DNA of 64,000 nucleotides from positions 6,138,001 to 6,202,000 of the forward strand of contig NZ_PEEU01000001.1 of assembly GCF_002754195.1 (NCBI RefSeq), given 5' to 3'. Made by a program: the position numbers and the translations under genes. The notes beneath the pieces are model-generated. The model made no database searches and was not told where the DNA came from. It saw only the letters and a list, made by a program, of their open reading frames with translations. Shown one piece after another: positions 42,893-50,764 of this stretch. The DNA comes from Flavobacterium sp. 9. Lineage in GTDB: Bacteria; Bacteroidota; Bacteroidia; Flavobacteriales; Flavobacteriaceae. How positions within the stretch are numbered: the stretch's first letter is position 1; each line of letters begins with the position of its first letter.

Positions 42893-44500
42893 TTATTCTT
42901 TTACTTTTTTCTTTAGTATTCTCTTTCCTATCACATAAAGAAAAACTAAAACTAAAAAGTGAATTAAATAAGATTTAGGTTCGCTGTTTCCGTTTACGAC
43001 AGAAAAAATTCGATTCCATCTTATTTTGTTCAAGCCGCTTCCCTCCTTATTCCAGCTAAACCAAATAAAAACCGGTTTGCCCAATACGTGATCAAAAGGA
43101 ACGTATCCCCAGAATCGCGCATCCAGAGAATTCTGACGGTTATCCCCCATCATCCAATAATAATCTTGTTTGAAAGTATAACTGTTGCTTACTTTTCCGT
43201 TGATTATAATTTCGTTGCCATTTACTTTTAAAGTGTTTTTTTCATATTCCTGTATAATTCGCTTATAAAACGGAAGTGTTTTTAAATCTAATTTGACAGT
43301 TGCTCCTTTTCTAGGAATATAAATTGGTCCAAAATTGTCAACATTCCAACCTAAAGAAGCCACGTGCGGAAAAACGTCTTCATTTTGTCCCTTTGGTGAC
43401 AGATATTTCTTAACGCTTTTAACAACCGAATTGTTTGCAATTGCTTTTGCTTCGCTATCAGTTAGAGTTAGAAAATATTCTCCGTTACGGGTTTGAGCAA
43501 AATCTCCGTTTTCATATTTCATGCCTTCTTTTGCGCCATAATAATTTACCAGAACATCCTGATTTATGGGAACACCTTTTGTATCTACAATAAAATTAAA
43601 CTGAGGTTTAGCGCTTTGAGGTAATATGCTTAATTTTCCGTTTATATAAATATCTCCGTTTCTAATTTCCAGAGAATCGCCAGGAATTCCGACACATCTC
43701 TTTACTAAATTTGTTTTTTTATCAATTGGTTTATAATAATTTCGATCCGGTTTAAAATTATCCATATCGCGCAACGTATCTGCTGGCTGATTGAAAACTA
43801 CAATTTCGTTTCGTTGGATTGTTTCTATCGCCGGAAATCTAAAATAAGGCAACTGAAACTTGTTTAATATCGATGTTTCCTTTTTTGTCACATCATCATT
43901 AAACAAATAAGATTTTTTTCCTATAAAGGGAATTGTATCATGAACCATAGGCAATGCAACGGTAGTCATGGGAGTTCTTGCTCCGAAATGAATTTTGCTC
44001 ACAAACAGATAATCACCAATTAATAATGTTTTTTCTAATGATGAAGACGGAATTGTAAATGGCTGTATCACATAAGTATGAACCAATGTTGCAACAATAA
44101 TTGCAAATAAAAGGGAACTTATTGTGTCGCCGGTTTTTGTTCTGGGTGTTAGATCTCTATTCTCAATGTAAGTGAGATCTTTAGAAGTATAATTCAAAAA
44201 AGTAATATAAAATCCAAATGTTAGCAAAACTGCAGCAGTATCAAAACTTGAATTTTTTCCGAAACTTCTAATCGTTTCTACCCAAACTACAGGAATTACA
44301 ATAAGATTGATAATTGGAATAAAAAGCAGAAAAACCCACCAGCGAGGCCGATTTATAATTTTCATCAAAACAATCAAATTATAAATTGGTATAAATGCTT
44401 CCAGAGGTTTTCTACCTGCTTTCGAGTAAAGTTTCCAAGTCGATAAACCATGAATAAATTGCATGATTAAAATAAAAACGAGCCATTCTGATATATTCAT
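42893..44500 (-). CDS. lepB: Signal peptidase I
   Basis: The 535-residue protein has three or four N-terminal hydrophobic segments. The catalytic region follows: FTIPSSSLEKTLLIGDYLFV (Ser about residue 154), LVKRCVGIPGDSL (catalytic Lys about residue 255) and YYWMMGDNRQNSLDARFWGY (box E). It cleaves Sec signal peptides at the outer face of the inner membrane. The long Bacteroidota form carries an inserted domain between the boxes (about residues 270-440) and an extra N-terminal membrane part. Confidence 0.9.
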   Translation of the reverse strand: MNISEWLVFILIMQFIHGLSTWKLYSKAGRKPLEAFIPIYNLIVLMKIINRPRWWVFLLFIPIINLIVIPVVWVETIRSFGKNSSFDTAAVLLTFGFYITFLNYTSKDLTYIENRDLTPRTKTGDTISSLLFAIIVATLVHTYVIQPFTIPSSSLEKTLLIGDYLFVSKIHFGARTPMTTVALPMVHDTIPFIGKKSYLFNDDVTKKETSILNKFQLPYFRFPAIETIQRNEIVVFNQPADTLRDMDNFKPDRNYYKPIDKKTNLVKRCVGIPGDSLEIRNGDIYINGKLSILPQSAKPQFNFIVDTKGVPINQDVLVNYYGAKEGMKYENGDFAQTRNGEYFLTLTDSEAKAIANNSVVKSVKKYLSPKGQNEDVFPHVASLGWNVDNFGPIYIPRKGATVKLDLKTLPFYKRIIQEYEKNTLKVNGNEIIINGKVSNSYTFKQDYYWMMGDNRQNSLDARFWGYVPFDHVLGKPVFIWFSWNKEGSGLNKIRWNRIFSVVNGNSEPKSYLIHFLVLVFLYVIGKRILKKKVKE

Positions 44501-44814
44501 AGATTGAATTTTATTAGTTATTTGAATTATTTAAATCAGTCAAAATATACTGTCATATATATGTATGATTTTAACTAATATGTTACAGAATGGTTTGAAA
44601 TATTTTAATTCTTATTCATAAGATCTTTAGCATTTGTTAAAAAACATTTATTCTAACAATGTGAGTTTTAAATTATTTAGAATAAAAATTTTCTTATATT
44701 CGTTATCAGTAAATTTAATTTTAGGATTCTAAATCGACTAAATCAAAGTCAATTAAACCTGTTATTCCGATTATTAAATGAACTAAAATCATCAATCAAT
44801 CAATCAATCAAAAA
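44501..44814. other. Spacer between lepB and TlpA-like gene
   Basis: I see no gene here. TATATTCG (44695-44702) is a possible -7 element for the TlpA-like gene. Five ATCA/CAAT tetranucleotides in tandem (44788-44811) run up to the ATG at 44815. Confidence 0.5.
44788..44811 (+). repeat. Tandem tetranucleotide repeat at a start codon
   Basis: ATCATCAATCAATCAATCAA is five near-identical ATCA units, ending a few bases before the ATG at 44815. Its location in the translation initiation region makes slippage-driven variation in expression possible. Confidence 0.7.
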
Positions 44815-45603
44815 ATGAAAAAATTACTTCTTTTTGCGCTTGTAATAGCGTCACAGTCTTTTTATGCACAAACCAGTGTTGTTAAAAAACCAGAATATGT
44901 AATATTAGTTAACAACGAGATTTCGACTATGGCACAAGTCGAAAAATACGGCGCCGAAGGTTATGTCAAATCCATGAACAAAGGAGTTTCTGAAAAGGAA
45001 AGAGACGAATTAGCGAAAAAATTTGGGGATAAAATTGGAGACCGAGAGTTTATATTTAAAATTGAGCTTTATACCGAACAGGAAAAACTGGAGAATGACA
45101 AAAAAGCCAAAGTTCAGGCAATACAATTCAAAAAGATAGCTGAACCCAAAAACGAGTTTATTTTGAATGTAGAAGATAAAGCAAAAGATTTTACATTAAA
45201 ATTAATAGACGGTAAAGAAGTTAAACTTTCTGATTTAAAGGGTAAAGTTGTTCTGGTAAATTTTTGGGCAACTTGGTGTGCGCCTTGTTTAATGGAATTG
45301 TATGATATTCCTGCAAAAATCATTACGCCTAATAAAGACAAAGATTTTGTGTTTCTGGCAATTTCAATAGGTGAAAAAGAAGCTGTAGTTCAGAAAAAAG
45401 TAGAAAAACTAAGAAAAGACGGTATTGATTTTAATTTTGGACTTGATCCAAATTCAAAAATATGGAATGAATATGCTAAAGGTTCAATTCCTAAAAGTTT
45501 TATAATAGACAAAGAAGGCGTTATAAAATTTGAATCAATGGGAAATACTCCGAATAATTTAGAAAACATGGCGGCAGAAATAGAAAAATTGCTGGCTAAA
45601 TAA
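44815..45603 (+). CDS. TlpA/ResA-like thioredoxin with N-terminal extension
   Basis: The 262-residue protein has a signal peptide (MKKLLLFALVIASQSFYAQ), a unique 95-residue N-terminal region (GGSHxx-free) and a TlpA domain. The TlpA domain starts at VEDKAKDFTLKLI, with FWATWCAPCLMELYDIP (CxxC, about residues 148-164) and KSFIIDKEGVIKF. It is likely a periplasmic disulfide reductase. The next gene starts 21 bases later and is a small membrane protein. Bacteroidota TlpA-family proteins often occur in such tandem sets. Confidence 0.87.
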   Translation: MKKLLLFALVIASQSFYAQTSVVKKPEYVILVNNEISTMAQVEKYGAEGYVKSMNKGVSEKERDELAKKFGDKIGDREFIFKIELYTEQEKLENDKKAKVQAIQFKKIAEPKNEFILNVEDKAKDFTLKLIDGKEVKLSDLKGKVVLVNFWATWCAPCLMELYDIPAKIITPNKDKDFVFLAISIGEKEAVVQKKVEKLRKDGIDFNFGLDPNSKIWNEYAKGSIPKSFIIDKEGVIKFESMGNTPNNLENMAAEIEKLLAK

Positions 45604-45623
45604 AAGGTGAGAAATTGATTTTC

Positions 45624-46049
45624 ATGAAAAAAATTACAAAAGATAAGTTATTAGTTGTTTTATATAGTCTAATTGTAGGTTCGACATTTTATATGCTACT
45701 AGACAGATATCAGGAATTATGGCAAAAAGCAGCATTAGTAATGCTTGCTGTTATAACTATAGTATTGCACATTAGGAATGCGAACAGAACTTTATATTAT
45801 AAACTTATTGACGATGTTCTGGTTACTCGCCAAATATTCTCTAAACAGAAAAAATATTGCTTAAATGCTGTTTCAAGTTGGACAGAAACTCAATATCATT
45901 TTCTGGAAGTTAATACTGCTCTAATTATAGTTTTAAACATGAAGGAAGGAACTAAACTCAGTTTGTCTAAAAGGAATTCTAAAGATTTTGAAAAGCTTTC
46001 AAACTATTTGAATGAAAATATTCCTGATGCTTTTGAAAGCAAGAAGTAA
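45624..46049 (+). CDS. Hypothetical membrane protein
   Basis: The 141-residue product has two hydrophobic helices near the N-terminus (about residues 9-26 and 36-52) and a soluble C-terminal half with a PH-like feel. The latter includes LIDDVLVTRQIFSKQKKYCLNAVSSW. The ATG at 45624 is preferred to a TTG at 45615. It follows the TlpA-like gene in the same orientation and may share its transcript. Not a family I can name with confidence. Confidence 0.6.
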   Translation: MKKITKDKLLVVLYSLIVGSTFYMLLDRYQELWQKAALVMLAVITIVLHIRNANRTLYYKLIDDVLVTRQIFSKQKKYCLNAVSSWTETQYHFLEVNTALIIVLNMKEGTKLSLSKRNSKDFEKLSNYLNENIPDAFESKK

Positions 46050-46075
46050 TCCTTTATTATCATGATAATTAAAAT

Positions 46076-46114
46076 AAAACCTCCAAATTTAGTATGCTAG
46101 ATTTGGAGGTTTTC
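46076..46114 (+). terminator. Terminator between hypothetical and outer-membrane genes
   Basis: AAACCTCCAAATTTA and ATTTGGAGGTTT pair around a short loop. It sits between convergent genes and can serve both. Confidence 0.8.
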
Positions 46115-46120
46115 TTTATT

Positions 46121-46618
46121 CTAGAAAGCAATTCCAAATTGAAAACCAACCGTAAAAGTGCTCGGATGATCATTGCCAAAACGAACCGGCAACGGAACGG
46201 CTACATAATAACTACAATTGGTGCTTTTAATGTTTGTTTTATTGAATACGGGCGTGAATCCATATCTTCCGCTAGTTTCAAAAGCAAGTCTTCCTGCAAA
46301 AGTGTATCCTTTTCCTAATGCAACCAAAACTCCGGGATGAAACAATAAATTGGTTACTTTGCTTGTTCCGTTATCGTCTTTTATGTTGGGAACAAATTCA
46401 AGTGAAAATCCAATTTTTTCGCTTTTCCATATATTAATTCCGGTTGGGAAACCTACGGCATAATAATCTCTGAAATTAAGAGTCGTTTCGTCTTCGCTGA
46501 AAGTTACAATTGGATGCATGATCCCAAAATAACCCGTAATTTTAGGATATGTAGTTTGCGAAGAAACATTCAAACTGGATAATAATACTGTAATCAGAAA
46601 AGTTAATTTTAAATACAT
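46121..46618 (-). CDS. Putative outer-membrane beta-barrel protein
   Basis: The 165-residue product has a signal peptide (MYLKLTFLITVLLSSLNVSSQ). Alternating amphipathic strands rich in Gly and aromatics follow (YAVGFPTGINIWKSEKIGFS, YYVAVPLPVRFGNDHPSTFT), ending in FQFGIAF with a C-terminal Phe. That terminal signature suits recognition by the BAM complex. The start at 46618 is chosen over an upstream one because it gives a normal signal peptide. Function unknown. Confidence 0.7.
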   Translation of the reverse strand: MYLKLTFLITVLLSSLNVSSQTTYPKITGYFGIMHPIVTFSEDETTLNFRDYYAVGFPTGINIWKSEKIGFSLEFVPNIKDDNGTSKVTNLLFHPGVLVALGKGYTFAGRLAFETSGRYGFTPVFNKTNIKSTNCSYYVAVPLPVRFGNDHPSTFTVGFQFGIAF

Positions 46619-46677
46619 GGTTTTAGTCTTAGTTATAAAAACAAAGCTAAAAGTCAAGGCTCATTTAAAATAGAACC

Positions 46678-47544
46678 TTATTTACCTTTTGTATCTGAAT
46701 TACTTTTTTTAGTTTTTTTTCGATAAGAAGATGGATTTTTCCCTGTATGCGCTTTAAAAATTCGTGTAAAATGACTTTGATCTGAAAATCCTGTCATGTA
46801 AGCAATTTCGGTTAGGGAATGTGTTGAGTTTGAAATAAGATTGATTGCTTTTTCAATTCGGAGTTTTCTAACGTATTCACCAAAATTCAGATCTTCAAAA
46901 TGCTTCGAAAATTCCCTTGATAAATAAGAAGGATTTAAATCTAATTCATTCGAAATTTTCTTTAAATCGAAGGCAAATTGAGCATCGATTTGGTCTTGAA
47001 TTATTTCTTTTAAATCTTTGACCCAAGTTGGTGTTTTGGCTGCAGATTTTTTGTCTTTCAGGAATTTATTATAAACCTCGTGAAGCAAATTCTCAAAAGG
47101 ACTATTTTGTAAATGATTTTGTTTATAAAGATGCGTTGCCCAACTATATAAGGCATCGTAGAGAATCATTCCGCTTTCCAGTAGTTTACAATCGTCGGTA
47201 ATATTATAAGAAAGTCCCGCAGAAATTGCCCAAAGTCCCGCCGATTCTTTGGCTATATCGTGCCGATCTGTATCTGCGCCGCGAACAATTCCGGCAATAA
47301 TTAGAATTGCTGGATCATTGATTTCATACTTTTTAACGATGTAATCAAATGTACTTTGGTCGTTATAATGCGTAAACTCGACATCAGGAATATCAAACGG
47401 AATTGCATTTAGTTCTTTGGCTTTGTCCAAAACAAGACTAAAAGGCACATAAAAAAACTCGGCTTCCTGGTCAACAAATTTTTTAATTAACCAAGGACAT
47501 GCAATTCGATCTATTTTTGGTCTTTCTCGGGTAATCCACCTCAT
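46678..47544 (-). CDS. Fusion of ChrB-type domain and AraC-type DNA-binding domain
   Basis: The 288-residue protein has an N-terminal half matching the ChrB C-terminal domain. It includes RPKIDRIACPWLIKKFVDQE, IPDVEFTHYNDQSTFDYIVK and RGADTDRHDIAKESAGLWAI (about residues 8-125), with the Cys and His residues of that domain conserved. The C-terminal half is an AraC double HTH: ISNELDLNPSYLSREFSKHF and IAYMTGFSDQSHFTRIFKAH. ChrB controls or supports chromate resistance; here a complete DNA-binding domain replaces its usual N-terminus. No ChrA transporter is adjacent, so the target is unknown. Confidence 0.83.
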   Translation of the reverse strand: MRWITRERPKIDRIACPWLIKKFVDQEAEFFYVPFSLVLDKAKELNAIPFDIPDVEFTHYNDQSTFDYIVKKYEINDPAILIIAGIVRGADTDRHDIAKESAGLWAISAGLSYNITDDCKLLESGMILYDALYSWATHLYKQNHLQNSPFENLLHEVYNKFLKDKKSAAKTPTWVKDLKEIIQDQIDAQFAFDLKKISNELDLNPSYLSREFSKHFEDLNFGEYVRKLRIEKAINLISNSTHSLTEIAYMTGFSDQSHFTRIFKAHTGKNPSSYRKKTKKSNSDTKGK

Positions 47545-47615
47545 TTTAAATGATTAAAGTCGTTTTGGTTCTCAAATCTACTTCATTTTTATTTATAAAT
47601 GTAATCTTCAAAAAA

Positions 47616-48017
47616 TTAAATAATCTCATGCCAATCATGTCCACATCCATTTTTGCATTCCGTTTCGCGACGTTCTGTATCTGTGATTTTAAAAATCCAT
47701 AGAAGCGAAATAATTATTTTTTCATATTCACTTTCTGGTAATTCACTTAATTTGATGAAAGCAATTTTAGTCGAAAATTTAGTAAGTATAACTATTGGTG
47801 TAAAGGTTTGCTTGAGCGGAATACTTAAAATAGCTTTTTGATAAGAAGCTGAATTATAATCGGTTTTTTCAGGAATAGAATTAAAAATGAAAAATTTTAA
47901 ACTTTCAAATGTCTTCTTAAAATCGAACTCAGAATTGCTCAAAATCAATTTTACACCTTCATTAAATTCAATTCTGTTTTGAGCTATTAAATTTATTTGT
48001 TTTTCGATTGTTTCCAT
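47616..48017 (-). CDS. DUF5958-like protein
   Basis: The 133-residue cytoplasmic product ends with LLWIFKITDTERRETECKNG, then CGHDWHEII. The cysteine-histidine cluster (C, C, H, H) could bind a metal. I associate this C-terminal pattern with the DUF5958 family, with moderate confidence. It is a single gene between the ChrB-AraC fusion and a terminator. Confidence 0.6.
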   Translation of the reverse strand: METIEKQINLIAQNRIEFNEGVKLILSNSEFDFKKTFESLKFFIFNSIPEKTDYNSASYQKAILSIPLKQTFTPIVILTKFSTKIAFIKLSELPESEYEKIIISLLWIFKITDTERRETECKNGCGHDWHEII

Positions 48018-48042
48018 TTAATCAAACGTCAAATTTTATATA

Positions 48043-48075
48043 AAAAAGCCACTTCTATATTGGAAATGGCTTTTC
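48043..48075. terminator. Terminator between two minus-strand genes
   Basis: AAAAAAGCCA and TGGCTTTTCTT pair with a longer imperfect stem; T-runs flank it. It ends the PQQ-propeller transcript. Confidence 0.7.
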
Positions 48076-48083
48076 TTCTTTTG

Positions 48084-49289
48084 TTATCTAATTTTCTTTA
48101 CAAATGCGCTATAAGCATTGTCTTTAATAGAAGTTCGGAGATAAACTTCGTTTTCGTCTTTTGTTTTAAATTCAAACTGAATTAAAGCTGCATCAGAATA
48201 ATAAAACAAGGAATCATCATTTGCAAATTCAAGATTTGAAATAGGTTTCGTTGTCAATTTTGCCTCAAATGCTATTTCTCCATTCGTAATGTCAATTTGA
48301 AAAAGTTTTGCTTTGTGCGTATATCCAAATATATTATCACTTTCTTCAAGAATGTATTCGATATTATCGTCTTTAAAGTCCGTTTTCCAAAGCTGAGTTC
48401 CCGTTTTAGAATCTAACGCATATAAAGAAGAAACCGTTGTTCCTTGTGCTGCAAAGTATATTTTTTTGTCTTTGCAAACGATACGATCCTTAATATTAGA
48501 TTGATTTTCATCTATTTTAAATTGCCATAAAATATCTGGTTTATTTGGGCTTAGAGCATAAACTATATCTTTTTCATTTGCAATAAATACATTTTCACCA
48601 TCTGTTACAGGTTTTCCGTGTATAGGTTCTTCAAAGCTTTTTTGGTAAATAAGTTTTCCTGTATTTGCTTCAAAACTATAGAATTGAGTTCCGCTTTGAG
48701 TAAAAACTTTGTTGTCAAAATAGAGAACCGAAATATCATTGTTTGTAGAATCTAATTTGTAGTTCCATATTAAACTACCATCTTTTAGATCAAGCGCATA
48801 AATGTTATTGTTTGGGCTTTGCGTTGTAATAAACAGTTTCCCATCATGAATTACAGGAATTTGATCTTTTAGTATAATTTGATCTGTAATATTACCTAAT
48901 CTTGTTTTCCAGAAAACAGCTCCGGTTTGATTATCAATTGCAAAAATTTCACCGTTAATAAACGGAACGTACACTACTCCATCTAATAATGTTATTTGAT
49001 TTGCACACATTTCGGTGTGATTATCTGTAGCTTTTACGGTCCAGGCGATTGTCTCAGATTCTAAATCAAATGCAAAAAGAGAACCATCATAATCGTAAAT
49101 TAAAACTAAAGCTTCGTCTAACGGAACTTTTGCAACAGCCTTTATTACTTTATTAGTAACGATATCATTAACCGTTAATTCTTTATTGTTTGAATAATTA
49201 TTTTTGCTGGTTTTTGAAGTGTTTGGCGCTTGCCCAAACGTATTTATAACTGTAAATACAAGTAAAAGAGTTATTAGATTTTTTTTCAT
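48084..49289 (-). CDS. PQQ-like beta-propeller repeat protein
   Basis: The 401-residue protein has a signal peptide (MKKNLITLLLVFTVINTFGQ) and repeated blade motifs. Examples are LYALDSKTGTQLWKTDFKDD, IYALDLKDGSLIWNYKLDST and IFAIDNQTGAVFWKTRLGNI, the AxDxxTGxxxW signature of PQQ-type propellers. It is probably periplasmic. No dehydrogenase domain is present, so the propeller may be a binding scaffold (BamB-like) rather than an enzyme. The start 49289 is chosen over a TTG at 49295. Confidence 0.87.
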   Translation of the reverse strand: MKKNLITLLLVFTVINTFGQAPNTSKTSKNNYSNNKELTVNDIVTNKVIKAVAKVPLDEALVLIYDYDGSLFAFDLESETIAWTVKATDNHTEMCANQITLLDGVVYVPFINGEIFAIDNQTGAVFWKTRLGNITDQIILKDQIPVIHDGKLFITTQSPNNNIYALDLKDGSLIWNYKLDSTNNDISVLYFDNKVFTQSGTQFYSFEANTGKLIYQKSFEEPIHGKPVTDGENVFIANEKDIVYALSPNKPDILWQFKIDENQSNIKDRIVCKDKKIYFAAQGTTVSSLYALDSKTGTQLWKTDFKDDNIEYILEESDNIFGYTHKAKLFQIDITNGEIAFEAKLTTKPISNLEFANDDSLFYYSDAALIQFEFKTKDENEVYLRTSIKDNAYSAFVKKIR

Positions 49290-49503
49290 TTGCAAGATTT
49301 GGGGTTCATGATTTGATGTCTTTTGTTTGACAATAAGCTTGCCAAATAAAATAATATCTATGCCAAATGTAGTGAAAAATCATTTTAGCATTTAGATGAT
49401 ATTATAGTTCATTTATTTTTTTGAATCTCCTTGGTTTTAAACAGTATCAAGTCTTGTATTTGTTTAAGTTTTTGTTATTTTTACGGTCAATAATAAAATA
49501 GAT

Positions 49504-49542
49504 ATGAACAGAAAAGGTTGTCTTCCTCCGCCAAGATTTTAA
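49504..49542 (+). CDS. Putative 12-codon leader peptide with Pro-Pro-Pro motif
   Basis: An ATG at 49504 opens the frame MNRKGCLPPPRF with a stop at 49540-49542. It lies 125 bases before the EamA ATG. Three consecutive prolines are a known ribosome-stalling motif in the absence of EF-P. Its last two sense codons and stop make one arm of a perfect 11-bp inverted repeat with 49626-49636. Too short for composition tests. Confidence 0.45.
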   Translation: MNRKGCLPPPRF

Positions 49543-49636
49543 TATTTCTTAGAAATTTAAAAGTATGACTCGAATATTTTATTCGCTGCTTTGTTGTACT
49601 TAGAATTCTCGATTAAATTTTAATTTTAAAATCTTG
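49532..49636 (+). promoter_or_regulatory. Inverted repeat joining leader end to pre-start region
   Basis: CAAGATTTTAA (49532-49542) and TTAAAATCTTG (49626-49636) pair perfectly over 11 bp. A smaller hairpin CGAATATTTTATTCG sits between them, near 49572. A stalled ribosome on the leader would stop the long-range stem from forming. Confidence 0.45.
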
Positions 49637-49666
49637 TCCTTAACGGGATTGGTAGATAATTTATTT

Positions 49667-50536
49667 ATGAAAAAATCATATTTATTATTACACTTTGCTG
49701 TAATACTAGCCGGCTTTACCGGTATTTTTGGAAAACTCATTTCCCTTAATGAAGCTTTATTAACTTGGTACAGAGTATTATATTCGGCCGTTATTCTGTT
49801 TCTAATTCTAAAACTTTTCAAAATTACTAATCGAACTACATTAAAAGAAAAGTTTGATATTGCAAAAATAGGTTTACTAATCACAATACATTGGGTTTTC
49901 TTTTATGCAAGTATTAAATATTCTAATATTTCTATAGGCGTTATTTGTTATTGTTTGACAAGTTTTTTTACTGCAATTTTTAAACCTTTGATTGAAAAGT
50001 CGAAGTTTAGAATCACCGAATTATTATTAAGTGCGTTGACATTGTTTGGTATCAGTCTGATTTTTCATTTTGATAGTTCTTATCAGTTGGCGATTGCGTT
50101 GGGTGTTGTTTCGTCAGCTTTTGCGGCACTTTACACAATTTATAATGAAAGATTAGTGAAAGTTTACAACTCGATGATTATCAATTATTATCAAATGATT
50201 GGCGGCACTATTGGTTTAGGAATTCTACTTCCTGTTTACCTTTATTTTTTTCCTGTAGAAAGTCTTATTCCTAATTTGAAGGATACTTTTTACCTGATTT
50301 TATTGTCACTTTTTTGTACAGTTGGTCTATATGTTTCTTTTGCCGAAGTACTAAAAAAGATTCCTGCTTTTACGGTTAATCTAAGTTTCAATCTTGAACC
50401 CATTTATGCAATTGTATTGGCATTTATGTTTTTTGATGAAAGCAAGCAAGTAAACACTTCATTTTATATAGGATTGTTTTTTGTAATGATTTCGGTTATT
50501 CTGCAATCGGTAATTTCTTTAAGGAAAAGCAAATAG
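49667..50536 (+). CDS. EamA/DMT superfamily permease
   Basis: The 289-residue inner-membrane protein has ten hydrophobic segments and two EamA repeats. The first includes GIFGKLISLNEALLTWYRVL (about residues 18-37). The second includes VSSAFAALYTIYNERLVKVY and ends with LAFMFFDESKQVNTSFYIGL. It belongs to the drug/metabolite transporters that export amino acids or metabolites; the substrate is unknown. The ATG at 49667 is preferred to the TTG at 49634. A terminator follows directly. Confidence 0.88.
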   Translation: MKKSYLLLHFAVILAGFTGIFGKLISLNEALLTWYRVLYSAVILFLILKLFKITNRTTLKEKFDIAKIGLLITIHWVFFYASIKYSNISIGVICYCLTSFFTAIFKPLIEKSKFRITELLLSALTLFGISLIFHFDSSYQLAIALGVVSSAFAALYTIYNERLVKVYNSMIINYYQMIGGTIGLGILLPVYLYFFPVESLIPNLKDTFYLILLSLFCTVGLYVSFAEVLKKIPAFTVNLSFNLEPIYAIVLAFMFFDESKQVNTSFYIGLFFVMISVILQSVISLRKSK

Positions 50537-50551
50537 ATTATAAATTTTTTT

Positions 50552-50585
50552 AAAGGCACAAGTATTCAGTTCTTGTGCCTTTTTT
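50552..50585 (+). terminator. Terminator after EamA gene
   Basis: AAAGGCACAAG and CTTGTGCCTTT pair perfectly around a 12-base loop, then a T-run. Confidence 0.88.
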
Positions 50586-50764
50586 GTTTTAGATTTTAAT
50601 TCTGTTTTTAATTATCGAGTTATAAATTATTAAAAATATTTTCAGTTAGCTTCCCAACCTTTTTCATCCAATTGTTATCAATAAATAATAACGATGAATA
50701 TTCAGGTATTTCATTTAATAATCTATATTTTAGACTTTTTAATTCTTATTTAAGAAAGTAATAT

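Noticed and set aside
49600..49884. Minus-strand frame within the EamA region
   Set aside because: It is antisense to a strongly supported permease and lacks a family match.
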